Position numbers and translations under genes: made by a program | Shown here: one piece after another, positions 34,091 through 46,189 of the stretch | How the letters are laid out: each line of letters begins with the position of its first letter | Numbering within the stretch: the stretch's first letter is position 1 | Assembly: GCA_000708835.1 (NCBI GenBank) | Contig: DF237503.1 | Span: 1 to 50,471 of the forward strand | Source: Klebsormidium nitens | Lineage: Eukaryota; Streptophyta; Klebsormidiophyceae; Klebsormidiales; Klebsormidiaceae | Direction of reading: 5' to 3' | Length of the DNA: 50,471 bases | The notes under the pieces: generated by a model | The model's database searches: none | Seen by the model: only the letters and a program-made list of their open reading frames with translations | What the model was told of the DNA's origin: nothing

Positions 34091-35500
34091 ATGACTCCTC
34101 CTCAGGATCACTTCCTGAAGCTAGATGACTCCTTGCTTGCAAATATCTTGGAAAGTTCACTGGTCGGTGCCCCGACCGCTTGCAAAAGGAGGGTGCAACT
34201 GGAGGCCGTTTGCAAGAGATTTCAGTCGGTGCTCCTCGACGCCACATCCATCCAATGGGTATTTGAGGAATCAAACGCACAGGACATGTTCGTTTCCTAC
34301 ATGCTGAGAGCTGCGGGGCGTCTGGTGAAACTGGAGCTAATTCTGTACACATCGGTCGATCTGCTGACGGTCTTGCAAGCCGGTGTACTGCCCGCGCTAG
34401 ACACGCTTCAAGAGTTTCAGTTTCTTGTGGGATATGGCTTCGAAGACAAGGCGATGATCTCGGGCTTCAATTGGGCGCACCTGTTCTCCATGCTCCAGCG
34501 GTGCAAACATCTCAAGGAGCTGGACATCTCCTTAGGGTCACAATCTCATGTAATGGCTCTTGCTGGGTCGCTGAAACCGTTTGCAAAGCTGCGCGCCCTG
34601 GAGTTGGTCGGTCTAGGCGTTTCGTCTGCCAAGTTCTCTTCATTTATAAGGTTGTTCCCAGCCCTGGAGTCAGCAACGCTTCACCTGGCTATTGCCACAG
34701 ATGGTCCGAGAGGAGAGTACATCTTTGAATGTACCTCAATTGTGGACCTCCACTGGTATAGTCGGGGCCCATCAACAGAGGGCAATCAAATCATAATCAA
34801 GGCCCCTTTTCTGAAGAAGCTGACGCTAGTGAATACATGTTCATCGGATGTCTTCAATCTAAATTGTCCGGAGCTGCAAAGTTTGTGTCTTCGACTTTGG
34901 CCTGAAAATGGGCCACGCATAGGTTCCGTAAGCATCCCCAACATCAAAGAGATTGAGTTTGGAAGATGTAGCTGGGACCATATTGTCAGGCCTGTCCTTA
35001 GCGGTGGTACCTCAAGTGTCCGGAAAGTTTCTTTTAGAAGAGCATGTTCCCCAATTCCTTCGCAAATTGCCCAGATACTGGATCAGTGCAAGTCGCTGGA
35101 GACTCTGGCTTTAGACAGTTCAGTATGGAACAGGTCTGCTTTGTGGGATGAGGGGGTTCTGGCTCGTTTGCCGGCTTTAGAATTAGCCCTGTACGAGGTG
35201 CAAGGTCCAGTGATTCACTGTAGACAACCGCTCTTTGCAAGTGTAGAGTCTTTCAACGACGATGTGGAGGCTCTGGAACAAGTGAGAAAGTTGCTGGGGA
35301 TGTGCAAGGGATTAAAACGTCTGCAACTGGATTTTTCTACGTTACGAATCCTGTCAGAGCAACCAGTTTGGAAAGCCCTATGGGGCTACGTCAAGGGGAA
35401 AATGAGGGAAATCCAGAGGGAATTTCCAAACTGTGAAGTCACTATCCAAATAAGAAACTATCAAGGTAGTGTTGTACAAAGAGTGGCGTGCCACAACTGA
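34091..35500 (+). CDS. Single-exon F-box/LRR protein
   Basis: 469 residues in one uninterrupted frame, unlike the intron-rich genes around it. The N-terminal F-box (about residues 10-58) reads LKLDDSLLANILESSL and LEAVCKRFQSVLLDATSIQW. Leucine-rich segments follow at 20-30 residue intervals: AAGRLVKLELILYTS, CKHLKELDIS, FAKLRALELVGLG, FPALESATLHLA, CPELQSLCLRLW, CKSLETLALDSS, CKGLKRLQLDF. This is the F-box plus LRR layout of SCF ligase substrate receptors; the substrate is unknown. The ATG at 34091 follows CGGA and precedes the F-box by ten codons. It is not obviously a close copy of the F-box gene at 452-5287. Lack of introns could mean an old retrocopy, but no poly(A) tract or flanking repeats were seen. 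Confidence 0.88.
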   Translation: MTPPQDHFLKLDDSLLANILESSLVGAPTACKRRVQLEAVCKRFQSVLLDATSIQWVFEESNAQDMFVSYMLRAAGRLVKLELILYTSVDLLTVLQAGVLPALDTLQEFQFLVGYGFEDKAMISGFNWAHLFSMLQRCKHLKELDISLGSQSHVMALAGSLKPFAKLRALELVGLGVSSAKFSSFIRLFPALESATLHLAIATDGPRGEYIFECTSIVDLHWYSRGPSTEGNQIIIKAPFLKKLTLVNTCSSDVFNLNCPELQSLCLRLWPENGPRIGSVSIPNIKEIEFGRCSWDHIVRPVLSGGTSSVRKVSFRRACSPIPSQIAQILDQCKSLETLALDSSVWNRSALWDEGVLARLPALELALYEVQGPVIHCRQPLFASVESFNDDVEALEQVRKLLGMCKGLKRLQLDFSTLRILSEQPVWKALWGYVKGKMREIQREFPNCEVTIQIRNYQGSVVQRVACHN

Positions 35501-36816
35501 GAAACCGTGACTTGCCAGACTGTACGTAGGCCTAAGAGTGAGGGCCTCACATGTCAACCTAATATGTCTCTTAGGTCCCGGTTAGCAAATTCGAGCTGGC
35601 GGTAATACTCGAGATGCTGCATGAGAGTCCGGCCTCTTGTGAACGGCAATCAGCTGCTCTTGCAATTGGCAATGGACTTGACTGGGATTGAAGGTCCTCA
35701 ACATTTTGCGGGTCTAGCTAGGAATCTGAATCACGTACGTTTTGCAACCGCATCATTGTGACAATGCCCGTCAATTGTCGTTTGTATGTCGATCTCTGCT
35801 GGGTAAGTTAACCCGTGCAGGCTAGCTCGAGGAGCTCCATGGATATATCCCTCATACTCACGGCCCGGCCAATTAAAGGAGTTCAATAAGGACGGTTTAA
35901 ATGTATCATGCATTCAAATATACAGGTACGGACGTTTCCTCTTTACAAAGAGTAGGTCTTGAAATGTAAATATCACTATGAGTAGCTGAAAGTAACTTCT
36001 TCAAAGTACGGTAGTGCGTCTCTTCGAAGATCAGATCAGAAGGTAGTCCTAATTCAAAGACTGGTATATACGCTGTTGCTCATATATAGACTCGATCATG
36101 CAATCATGGACATATGTGCATCTGCATGCATCTGCAAATTGATTTCTGCAACGTACGTACATATGCCCTGTGATCATGACCGGATGGGATGGATGAATGT
36201 ACATATCGGTACGTATGCTCAAAGCACATGGCTCGGAATGTTTGTATATGAGCGCGCAAATGTTGCCAACCACTGCAACGACTTCCAAATGATTAAGATC
36301 CGTTTTCAGTGCTTGCATGATGCATGGCCAGAATACTTATCAACTAAGCGTCGCTACCGTACCAATCATGCATGCAATTGCAGCCGTCAATCAATGAGGA
36401 ATTAGAGTAACTGTATACCGATTCTCGCCAGGGGCGTGCCTGAAACCTTCAGTACTTACTACTGACTCGCCGAAACATCCCGTGGAAGTTGGCGGCTGAC
36501 AACGCGACCTGATTGTTGGAAACTCCAAGGATCCGTTTAAAGGCCATAAACTGGGGTCGTGCAGCCTCAGACAAACTGAGAATTCCAAAAACGCACGAGT
36601 ATAAATGACCTTCACGGCCGTCTCAAACTCTTTTCATCAGCACCAACAGTCTGCCAGAAAAGACACATGCTAGGGTCACCCGCACGCATGTCAAGAATCC
36701 CCATTCAAAACGAGGCTCGTCTCATGATGTCCTCCGCTAGCTTTGCTCCATTGCTCCATTGTGAGGAACTACCGTTGATATGCGTTATCCTGTTGAGCAA
36801 GCTGGTCCTTGGTCTT
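35501..36816. other. Intergenic between convergent genes
   Basis: Spacer between the 3' ends of the F-box gene (+) and the ABHD18 homologue (-). It is AT-rich and unusually full of CATGCA, ATGCATGC and GTACGTAC words between about 35900 and 36380. No coding sequence was supported. Confidence 0.45.
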
Positions 36817-39800
36817 TTAGATTCTACTCAAAGAATCAACAATCGCTTGTCGGAAAGCTTTGCTGTGCAGCAAATAAGATGACACGTGGCCACCCACGAC
36901 CCATCGGACCTCCATACCTGGCCATGCTTTTTGAAGACGCTCCACTGAGTGCTGTGGAATGTAAGCGTCGTTCTGCACATGGCAGCCGAGCAGCTGTCAA
37001 TACGGCACGCGTTTGCTGGCGGACCCATAGGAAACGTCAGTACCCTCTTCAGAGGCTTCTTAAGGGGAGAGATAGAGGCAGAGACAGAGGAACTGTTTTG
37101 GATGGATAAGTCTTCCAAGGATGGGGCTTGAGAAAGCTGAGTATTGTGTTCAAAGTCTGGAACGCTCTAGGGGTCGATATTCTGCAAGCAAAGCTGTCTG
37201 GAAGGCACACTTCCGGATAGTGCCTTTGATGGTTAAAGTCGGGCCCCGCTCTTACAGTCTCGCTTTCCGTAATCGCCCGGATCGTAACAGCGATGACAAA
37301 CTGGAATAAGAGACCAGAAGAGGAGCCCTAAACTGCTAAATCCATTCTCCAACCTGCTGAACTGACAGTTCACCCGCCTGATGTGCTCGACACACCCTGT
37401 CACCGTGGATTAGGGGCAGAAATCAGCGGCTTGAGGGAGCCTCTCCGAACATAGATACATCCTAACCTTCTCCAAATCTCTGAAACTAGTTCCCTCAGAG
37501 GCCACTCCCTAGACGCTTCGACGAATTTAACGCCCAATTCCCTTCAAACAGAGGCGCAGTTGGAAGTCTCCTGCACTTGTTTCAAAGCGAACCTGACAAA
37601 AACTTTCTCCGCTAGACAAGCGCTCACCGTGGCCGCTACCAGAATGACCGCCTCAGCCTTCTCCGGACACGGAAACCTCGTGACGTCAGTCAGGGAGAGC
37701 ACCTCTTGCAAGCGCGCCCGTGTCTCCTCTAAACTGTACCCGGCCGCAACCGCAGCCACTGCCACGGAAGCTGCCTCCTCACTCGCCAACTCGTCTTCAA
37801 GGTTGAGAATTCCAGAACTCGGTTCTGGAGATCCGGAATCGGAGTCTCGGCTTCCAGAACCTTGGTTTGACGAAACGCGCTCGCTCGTTTGATTCAGGGC
37901 CTCAACTCCGCTGTACTTGGCTGGAAGTTCTATGCTGCCATTCAAAGATTTGGCGCTTACGCTACTGGCAAAATTGCTAGGTGTTGGACCCTGAGCGATC
38001 GGGTCTGCTGTGTGGTTATCAGTGGCCGCGCGAACTTCAGAACTCAAAGGAGGGGACGCGGAAGCAAAATTGGCGGTGGGTTGGACATTCACGCGGCTCG
38101 TGAAGGCTTTGGAGAGGGTCGTGTCTCTCGCTAGAACGTCCCAGTCGGTGGTTAAGCTCAGGACGCCCTCACAAAACGCGACGGCAGCGGAGTGGGGGGC
38201 CAACAGCGGGGTGACTGCGATGGGGTAGGGGTGGAGGGAGCCGACCATGGACGCGTGCACGCCGCCTGAAAGGACGAGACGACTGGTTAGGGGTCCGGTT
38301 TACGGAGGAACGAGACAGTCAAAGAAGTCTGGGTAAGAGAAAGGGACATATTTTGATACCAAAGGCTTTTTAGAGATGACGCTTTTTGACGGATGGAACT
38401 CTTCAGAACACGTTGCAAGTTTCCATATCAGCGGCGTGGCATGTTAAGGCCCAAGACGACGTCGGGATGCGGTTCACAAGAAATAGAAAGAGACGGGGCT
38501 GAGGACGGGGCTCAGTAAGGAACGAGTTGAGAGAAGGCAATCAGATGGTAGGTCATCCTGCGCCTACTGAGCATCTTGCTACTGCTCTAGTGTTGAAGTG
38601 GTCGCTCTCACCCATGCTAAGACCGCAGATGCCGAGTTTTCCAAAGCCCATGTCTTCCCGGGCCCAGTGTAGCAGCGAGCGGCTCTCTTCAATTGTTGTC
38701 CGCCCAAGCGCCAGCAGGTCGCTTACGTACCGCAGCCGTGAGCCCTTCTGATCGACCGGCCGCCGCTTCCCGTAGAAGGGGCTGCAGTATGCGATTAGAC
38801 TTGGGTTCGGAGACTGGTTATTTCTCATCGATGATGCCTTTGTCGAAAACAATGCTGATTTCAGATCCGCTAAGATATTAGTCGACGGATGCGTCTTGGT
38901 GTAATCGGAAGCTTTGGAAATGATGGGGCCAATCGAGAGCTTATCAGAAGAGAGAAGCTTGCCAAAGTTCTGATAGGCCCCTTGTTGAATGTAGGACCGT
39001 TGCGAGTTGGTCACTCGGTCATGAGGTTTCACTTTATCTCGAGACACGGCAATCAGAAGCTACCAAGCTCTCTGGAAGGAAAGGCCGCTATAGGAGGGCT
39101 AAGTCAACCTCTGTATCTCAATGTTGAAGAAGATGCACATATACAGGCACGGATCTCACACTGAATGCAAGCAAAGGACGGCGGGTCTAAAGGCAGGTCC
39201 GCTACCGAAACCCCCTGCTATTCTGGCTGCATCAGAGGAACATGATAAACAGACGGACGAGAGCTCGGTGACCAGGACACATCTTGTCAGGACACTTATC
39301 TGACAAAGTCAGGCTGCTTTTGTATCCAGCCGTTCGGCCTTTTGTGCAAAGAGCAAGAGGAACGAACCTTGTAATGGTCAGACCACCAGACGCGACGTCA
39401 GCCTTTCCTCAGCGGGGCTGCACTTCCAACTGCCGCTTACCTTTCCAACACCATGGTTGCCACGCCTTGCTCTAGCAACGGCCCCCCGAGCTTCAACCGC
39501 ATGTCAAAGCCATGGTCTCCTGTGCCTGCAAGCAACGGGCAACATTTGAGGAGTCAGCCTCTGGCTTTAAGGTGAATGCCTGAATGCTTGGGTTACAGAC
39601 TCTGTAAGTTTGGGGGTCCAGGTTTGAGGCACTTTTGATAGAATAGGGCCTGCAAACAAGACTCTTTGTGGGGGCAACACTGAGAATGGCTTTCTGTGAC
39701 AACGCCAAACAGAGTGGTCATTAAAAGGAGTCTCTGGAGTCCGGCAATGCTTCCTGTGGGGAAAAGCGGTGCAATCGCACAATCGCTATTGCGAGCTCAC

Positions 39801-40865
39801 CCTTCGTGCTACTAAGCAGAAGGAAAGAGACATACCATACACTCTCAACCTCCCTCTCAACCATGGCCGCTGTCCTCCTCGTCTATCCCTGCTGACAACC
39901 GTTCCACTGTCTTCCTCATATTTCAAAATTGCACCGTACAAACACACTCGCAGTTGCAACCAGATTGCTCACCCGCCAGGTGCAGCACACATGCCATCTC
40001 TTGGCGCAGCGAGGACCGGGGCATGAGCAGGCGCACTCTAGCCATGTGCGATTCGGGGGGTAGCAGCTCCTTCAGCTCGTCGTCCACTGGTGTGGGGAAA
40101 ACCCCCTCCTGCAACACCGCGCGGCGCGTCTCCCAGATGGTCCGCCACCGGGGCTGCAGAGACGAACAACTGCGGTTGGTGAGCAGAAAAATGTATTTGC
40201 GAGGCTGGGGTCAAAGTAGTAAAAGGAAGACGGATTGCTCTGCACATGATAGAGGTAGGGCCACTACTGAATGGGGCCTGCTTGATGGCTGGTCAACATG
40301 GTATTCATATCTGCTAAGCGAAGTTGTCTGAAGTGGCACTCGAGTTCTGCTGGATTCTTAGGAACCCTAGAAAGCGAAAGCGAAAGCGAAGCGAAACGAA
40401 CATGAAAAGAGCTGTCTCAAACAAAGAAAGATGGTTCCATTGAAAAATGATTGACCGCGGAACATGCGAGCGTGCGTCGTGCAAGACAGCATGCAACAAA
40501 ATTGTTGGGACTTTCTACCACCATCAATCGCTTTGCATTTTCAAAGCAGGTCCTGCCAATGCAGTTGAAAGCTCATGCTTGCAATGAGCAAGTAAGAGCT
40601 GTTTCTTCTTCTCAGGCAGATAAGTTTCTGCGACCATCGCAGCGTGAGCATCCCGTACACTGACCTGAACGATAGCCGGAGGCCACGGCAAAGTGTTCTC
40701 CTTGCTCTGCAGCATGTCCAGGTTCTTCTCAATGAACTCCCGCAGAATCTCCAAGGACTGGCCCCCCCATCCAAGTTTGAAGAAGCGGGGGGAGAGGCCC
40801 ATTCTAAGAGGCCCTGTGCTGTAAACATGGTCCATAAGTTGATGCCATGTGCCAAGAGTGCTCAT
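36817..40865 (-). CDS. ABHD18: Alpha/beta hydrolase, ABHD18/DUF2048 family
   Basis: Exons on the minus strand: 40865-40665, 40153-39973, 39525-39441, 38781-38612, 38265-37628, 36972-36817; 476 residues with all phases consistent. The order of motifs matches plant DUF2048 proteins: LSPRFFKLGWGGQSLE, PRWRTIWETRRAVLQEGVF, LPPESHMARVRLLMP, HLAGTGDHGFDMRL, ATMVLESPFYGKRRP, GLSMGGVHASMVGSLHP, VLSLTDVTRFP, AYIPQHSVERLQKAWPG, VRWVVGGHVSSYLL. A Ser-Asp-His triad can be proposed: Ser211 in GLSMGG, Asp427 in NDAYIP, His454 in GGHVSS. Animal ABHD18 has been linked to mitochondrial lipid hydrolysis; the substrate here is unknown. Exon 5 contains a Ser-rich, low-complexity insert of about 100 residues before VLSLTDV that shorter plant homologues lack, as far as I recall them. 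The start MSTLGTWHQLMDHVY matches the plant N-terminus. Confidence 0.93.
40371..40400. repeat. GAAAGC-type microsatellite in ABHD18 intron
   Basis: Three or so tandem hexamers GAAAGC followed by shortened GCGAA/GCGAAAC variants. It lies inside intron 1 of the hydrolase gene and is probably neutral. Confidence 0.7.
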
Positions 40866-42124
40866 CTGCTGCTTGACAAGCGGCTGTATGCGCTGAAGCC
40901 ATACCTGCAGGACTTTAGAGCTGCTGAACGAGCTCCCAGAGTTCATTGCGAATTTGTCATGAAGGACTGGCTGCGTCAATGCAAGCTGCCAATACAACCC
41001 TCAATCTAAAATACTTTTCAATGTGTAAACGAACCTTTCCAGGCTCCCAAGGGATGCTTGCAGCATTCAAGGAGAACCTTCTCAATAATATATCTGGCTT
41101 GCTCCAAAACCGCCGCCACGTAAAATGCTCCTATTCCCAGTGATGCAGAAGCTGCAACAAGTTTGGGGTTCAGGAGGGCATACTGGGCCAGAAATCAAGC
41201 GCATACCTATCTCTGGAACCTATCTGCAGTCTGACACCAGAGCAGGTCCCCAGCTCCTCAAGTTGCTCAGCTTCTGAAACGTGAAAGGCAAGAAAAGCAG
41301 CAGACTGAGAAGGAATCTTCCGAAGTTCAAAGTTCGAAGTTCAATTCAAATTCAATGTTTGAATCCTGTCCAAACGAAGGGCCTTCAAAGCCGTCATTCA
41401 AATGCAAGATGAAAGGTGGGCCGTCAGATTTATATTGCGCGCGTAGCTTCAGCGAGACTGCCGGTTGTTACGGATCAACCTGGAATCTTTCGGTCGCGAG
41501 CCGGGAGACAAATGATCTCTAGTCCGTGCTCTAGTCTAGGTAGCTTCCAGGCTACATAATTCGAAAGTTGGACCGTTCTTCAGCTCCGTTTTGCTCCGAC
41601 TTCCTGCGTGAACTTGAATCTGCTTGGCCAAGGGAGACTCTAGGTTGGAACACTGCACGAATATCACATATCCACCAAGCGCTGATATCAAGAAGCATCT
41701 CAAATATCGCTCTAGGTGGCTATAGGTAATTTTCCTCAACGCAGCGGAAAGGATCTCGCTTTAAAAACCAGGAGAATTCTTCAGCTTTCTGCTCAGCAGG
41801 TCGTACCTGGTAGCTTTTCTACTCAGGTTCGAGCTCCACATCGTCGAAAACAGTCTCAGGCCAGCAATAGATATTCACTATCGCTTCAAGACTTTCTCTG
41901 AGCTCTAAAATCCCCGCTAAAACCTCACCTATCAAAACAAGAAGAGGCTCAACCAACAGCTTCAAAGGAGGGCGCGTTGTTGGACGCAGGTTCCATCATT
42001 GATAGATCGAGCTGTTGCAAAGACGTCGTCGTTTAAATACTGGTCTGAGCAAGTGCGGTTCTTCTACACCGTTTCAGGAACACTGTGAATCGAGTCCCCT
42101 GATAGTAAGGAGAGCTGGTCAAAG
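40866..42124. promoter_or_regulatory. Shared upstream region of ABHD18 and ARL3
   Basis: About 1.26 kb between divergent start codons. Around 41327-41372 there is a run of repeated GTTCAA/TTCAAA/AATTCAA words. No named promoter element was identified. The ARL3 5' UTR must end at 42124. Confidence 0.4.
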
Positions 42125-44735
42125 ATGGTAAGTTTTTTCGTGGCATAAATTTGTCGCTCTGAAAGCACTGAGTGCAGAAGAACGTCAAGGACATTCAGCG
42201 GATTGAATGCAGATTGATCAGGGTTTCAAAAGGTGTTCATCTGGCCAAGAGAGTTCAAGTCAGTCACTCGCACTGATGCTTTGCTTACCTTTGCAGGGGC
42301 TCCTGTCTTTGCTTCGGAAGCTTAAAAAGACAAAAGGAGAGGTGAGCTCACAGAAAAGTCCAATCAAAGTCGCTTCACTAATATGCGTAGCTCTAACCAA
42401 GGCGTGGCCAGCTGCTATGCTTTTAGTCTTGCTACAGCGCCCGGCGTGGCAGCAAAGACGTCAGCTCAGAGCAGTTGCGTACAAGGCCTGAATTGTTTCT
42501 GTTGACAATGTTGCAAAGCTTGCTAGCTGCACCAAAACAAAAAAACCCATCAATAGCAGTCGTGAGGTGCACTGACCGTGCCTAACATTAAGAACTTTCA
42601 TTTCTGGCTCTGGACTAGCCAGGATCCGTTCGCTGACTGGTATTTTACCTGCTTGCAAAACGGTCAAACAGCACAGCTTTTTAGGTTGTGGCTGGCGGGT
42701 TCAAAATATGAGTTGCATGTAACAAATTGCTGACACCAGCTTGTGACATTCCGGGTAGGCGTTGTCAGCTGCACGCGTCAACATGCCCAATTTGAGCTGC
42801 TTTGGTTGGATGCGATACATATTCCGAGGCACTCTTTTCATGCGCACAGGCCCGCATCCTGGTGTTGGGGCTTGACAATGCTGGCAAGACCACCATCTTG
42901 CGAAAGCTGTCAGATGAAGACATTACCACCATCACCCCCACCCAGGGCTTCAATATAAAGTCGCTGATGCATGACGGCTTCAAGCTAAACGTCTGGGACA
43001 TAGGAGGTGAGCATACGAGAAGAGTTGCTGTCTCACAACGACACTTCTGCAAAAAGTGGTTTCGGTTTTACATAGCCAGAGGCAGCATGATTCCTTGGAA
43101 TGCTCAGAGTGCCAACATTTAGCGAGGACGCAAAGCCGTCCCCCAATAGTATGGGACGCTTCTAGCGTGCGTCATCCGTTCCCACCGTGCAAACCGCCTT
43201 CTGTGCAGGCCAGAAAGCAATCAGAAGCTATTGGAAGAACTACTTCGAGCAGACGGATGCACTCCTGTATGTCATTGATAGCTCGGACAAGCGGCGGCTT
43301 GAGGAAACGGGTAAGCCTGTAGTTGCCCACTTCCATAATTAGATACATTACATGTCTCTCTCCTCCTGCAATTGGCTGGCAGATAGCCGATACTAGAGAA
43401 CTTTACTGGTTGGAACGATAACTCTCGAAGGAACTCCTTGAGCATCGATCTATTGCAGCTGTATCTCGGACAATCGGGACTGAGCATGCTGAATAGAAGT
43501 GTAGCGTAGCTGACAGGAAAGAGCTGCTAAAATTTGGGGAGATTGCTTCACGAGACTTCAGCCCCGTCTCTCATCCCCACCAGTGTCGGCCTTGTCTTCA
43601 TTGGGGCACTGCGGTACGCCATTAAGTGAACGGAAGTGAAACCTTCCTCTACCGTGTTGTCCAGGCGACGAGCTGAGCCGGTTACTGGAAGAGGAGAAGA
43701 TGACAAACGTCCCGTTGCTAGTTCTGGCGAACAAGCAGGACCTGAACAGCGCTCTGCCGGCAGACGAAGTGAGGCCACGTTTCTGATCGATTGGGTCATC
43801 TGCACAACTTGCAAGAGTCGGCTTTTTAGGTCATCTTTTGCCTGGTAACCTGTTGCATTTGCAAGGGTATGATGTTCCATCTCAGGGTGCCCCACAAGGC
43901 TGCCGCGATCAATGAAAGAAGCAGATCATGAAAAGCGGATCGCAACCTGGCCCTGTTTTGTAGCAACATCTGTGCACGGCCGCTTCTGGTTAGTGATATG
44001 AGACGCGCGCCCTTTGGCCTTCCCAAATGGGTTACGCACAACAGATCCGAAGCGAAAGCTCTTAGCGCCTGCAGCCTTTCAGTTGGTCTAGCTCGTCGAA
44101 CGTCTGGAGAACGATGATGCATCCAGTGAGCTGGAGACTACCTTTCACAGAGCCTCCTATTCGCGAGAGGGAACATGTGATTGAAATTTGAAGCACACCG
44201 GTCGAAAACTTGGTCGAAGTGCTGGTGGTTTGCAAATGACAGGTCCTGACTTGGAAGGCGGCTATGGAAGGAGAGAATCGGGCAACCAGACCGGGTACTC
44301 ACAATCCGTCTGTACTTGCTTTACTTGCAGGTAGCCAACGGACTCAACCTTTTCTCCATCCGAGATCGACCATGGCAAATACAGCCGTGTTCAGGTACGG
44401 CGGTCTCTGTTTCCTCCGCTGAAAAGACGAGCTTGCCAAGTCCTTCTTGCGAAATTCCAAGAAGAAGTACAGATTCTGGCGTGTAAAAAAGATGCCGCTT
44501 TGTCAAGGTACTGGATTGCTTACTTTGATCGAGACGGGTCCTCATAACTCTTCCATGCTCAGCATCTTGAGACGCTGCCGTCGACTGGATAACGTTCGAA
44601 GTACATATATTTGGCTCGCGTATATTTTGGACAAAGAGCAAGTAATTCGTCTGACTTGCTTCTTGTGAATCTGCAGCCAAAACCGGGGACGGTCTTCAAG
44701 CGGGGATGGAGTGGCTTGTCAAGCAGGTCAAATAG
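42125..44735 (+). CDS. ARL3: ADP-ribosylation factor-like GTPase ARL3
   Basis: Small GTPase of the cilium: in its GTP form it releases lipidated cargo from PDE6D/UNC119-type carriers and is activated by ARL13B. Exons: 42125-42127, 42297-42341, 42850-43006, 43209-43310, 43665-43768, 44331-44394, 44677-44735; 177 residues (human ARL3 has 182) with all joins in phase. All GTPase motifs are present: P-loop GLDNAGKT, switch [15 protein letters not shown] split by intron 3, LANKQDL, and CSAKTG split by intron 6. The N-terminus [12 protein letters not shown] and the segments [19 protein letters not shown] and [17 protein letters not shown] are typical of ARL3 rather than ARF1 or ARL2. The first coding exon is the ATG alone, followed by GTAAGT. 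The protein starts with Met-Gly, but ARL3 proteins are generally not myristoylated. Confidence 0.96.
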
Positions 44736-46189
44736 GCTGGCTGATTGCAAGCGTATCAAAGTGGTTGTCAAAATAAGCCTTGCACTTTCACATGCATACT
44801 CACTCTCGGCCCGCGCTACCATTCACGTACCGCAACATGGAAATAGCACGGCTCTACGCACGGCTGGGTTGCTGACGTGTACACGCACGTCTTGTTTGAA
44901 AAAGTTGTTTACCTACGTGGACCGAGGAACGCCATGGAAAATATGTAAACTAAGTGGCCACCAGTTGAGAACGACGAGGTTGTAAGTGTATCAGAAACGC
45001 CCAAAAGAACTTGAAGTGCCCGGGAAGCCCTCAACGGAAAGCTAGGTCGTGCTGTCTTCTTGTTCGCATCCTCGCGGTCTGCTCAACGTTCCGCTTCTGT
45101 CAAGGGCCCAACTTCAGCGCTATCGGCTCGCAAGATATCTCTTCAATCGAGCTCGATTGATCCGACTGATATTTACAGTTCAAGTATTTACGAGTGTTGT
45201 CTGTATCTTATAAGCAAACCACGGGACTGGAGACCTTGCACTTCTGCTTGTCGTACATGAGTTTCATGAATAAGAGCCGTTTAAGCGATTCATCGACAAA
45301 TTGATCCAGCATAAAAATCCAGCTTTGGTACTGAATTACAGGTGTGCTACAGATAATGCTTTCATCAAACACTCTTGGGACTGGACGGATTGTGCGCGGA
45401 TTTACTTTGAAGCGCTGTAAAACTGCCCTTTGTCTTGACTATGTCTGGCTGTCGGAAATATCGAGGCTCGAAGTACGTGAAAGATACAGCGTAGTAATAT
45501 GGAGCTGTGATTTGGTCGACGAAGGCAGGGGCTTCTTATGTTACTTGTTAGAGCATATATATGCATGATCTGCCGTTCATGGGATTCTGTGCTGCATGGA
45601 TCCTCTCAAAATACTCTTTAGTAGTATACGCAGAAGTTCCCCCTGATAGTCTATGATGGTCTTAAGTCACATGGGAGGCTTCGCTTCCGGGCCGAGCTCC
45701 TCACTTTTCTAGGTCATGCTGAGTGGCAGTGAGTCGCCTGCTGGCAAGGACCGACGCAGACATCAGCGGCTTTCTGCGTGACGGCGGAAAGGCTCTTATT
45801 GTACATTCTTTGCAACGGGGTCGCGGCCGCTTGTCGTATTTCTGCGAAACCGTGGCAGTTCATCCGATCCAATGAATGAAGGTGAGTATAGATGCGGGGA
45901 AGAATCCATGGAGAGAGGATCCAGCTGAGAAGACGGCCACTTTCTGATCAATCCTCACCGGATCTAATCTGAGAAACTGTATGTCGTGACCTGAGCTTTC
46001 AGATGAACTTGAATCAGCTTCAGGGCGTAAGGTAGAGGTTCGTCTAGGCAGCACGGCTCACCATCTTCTTTGCGCTCTCACAGAACTCGCTTTTCATCTT
46101 TGATCGCTGCATCCTGACTCCTCTTCTGATACGACCACTGCAGGCAGGTTGGTCGGCCGCGGCGCACGTGCGCACGCAAAACCGCGGGG
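44736..46189. other. Intergenic between ARL3 and RING gene
   Basis: About 1.45 kb with no supported coding region. It contains the 3' end of ARL3 and the promoter and 5' UTR of the RING gene. Confidence 0.45.
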
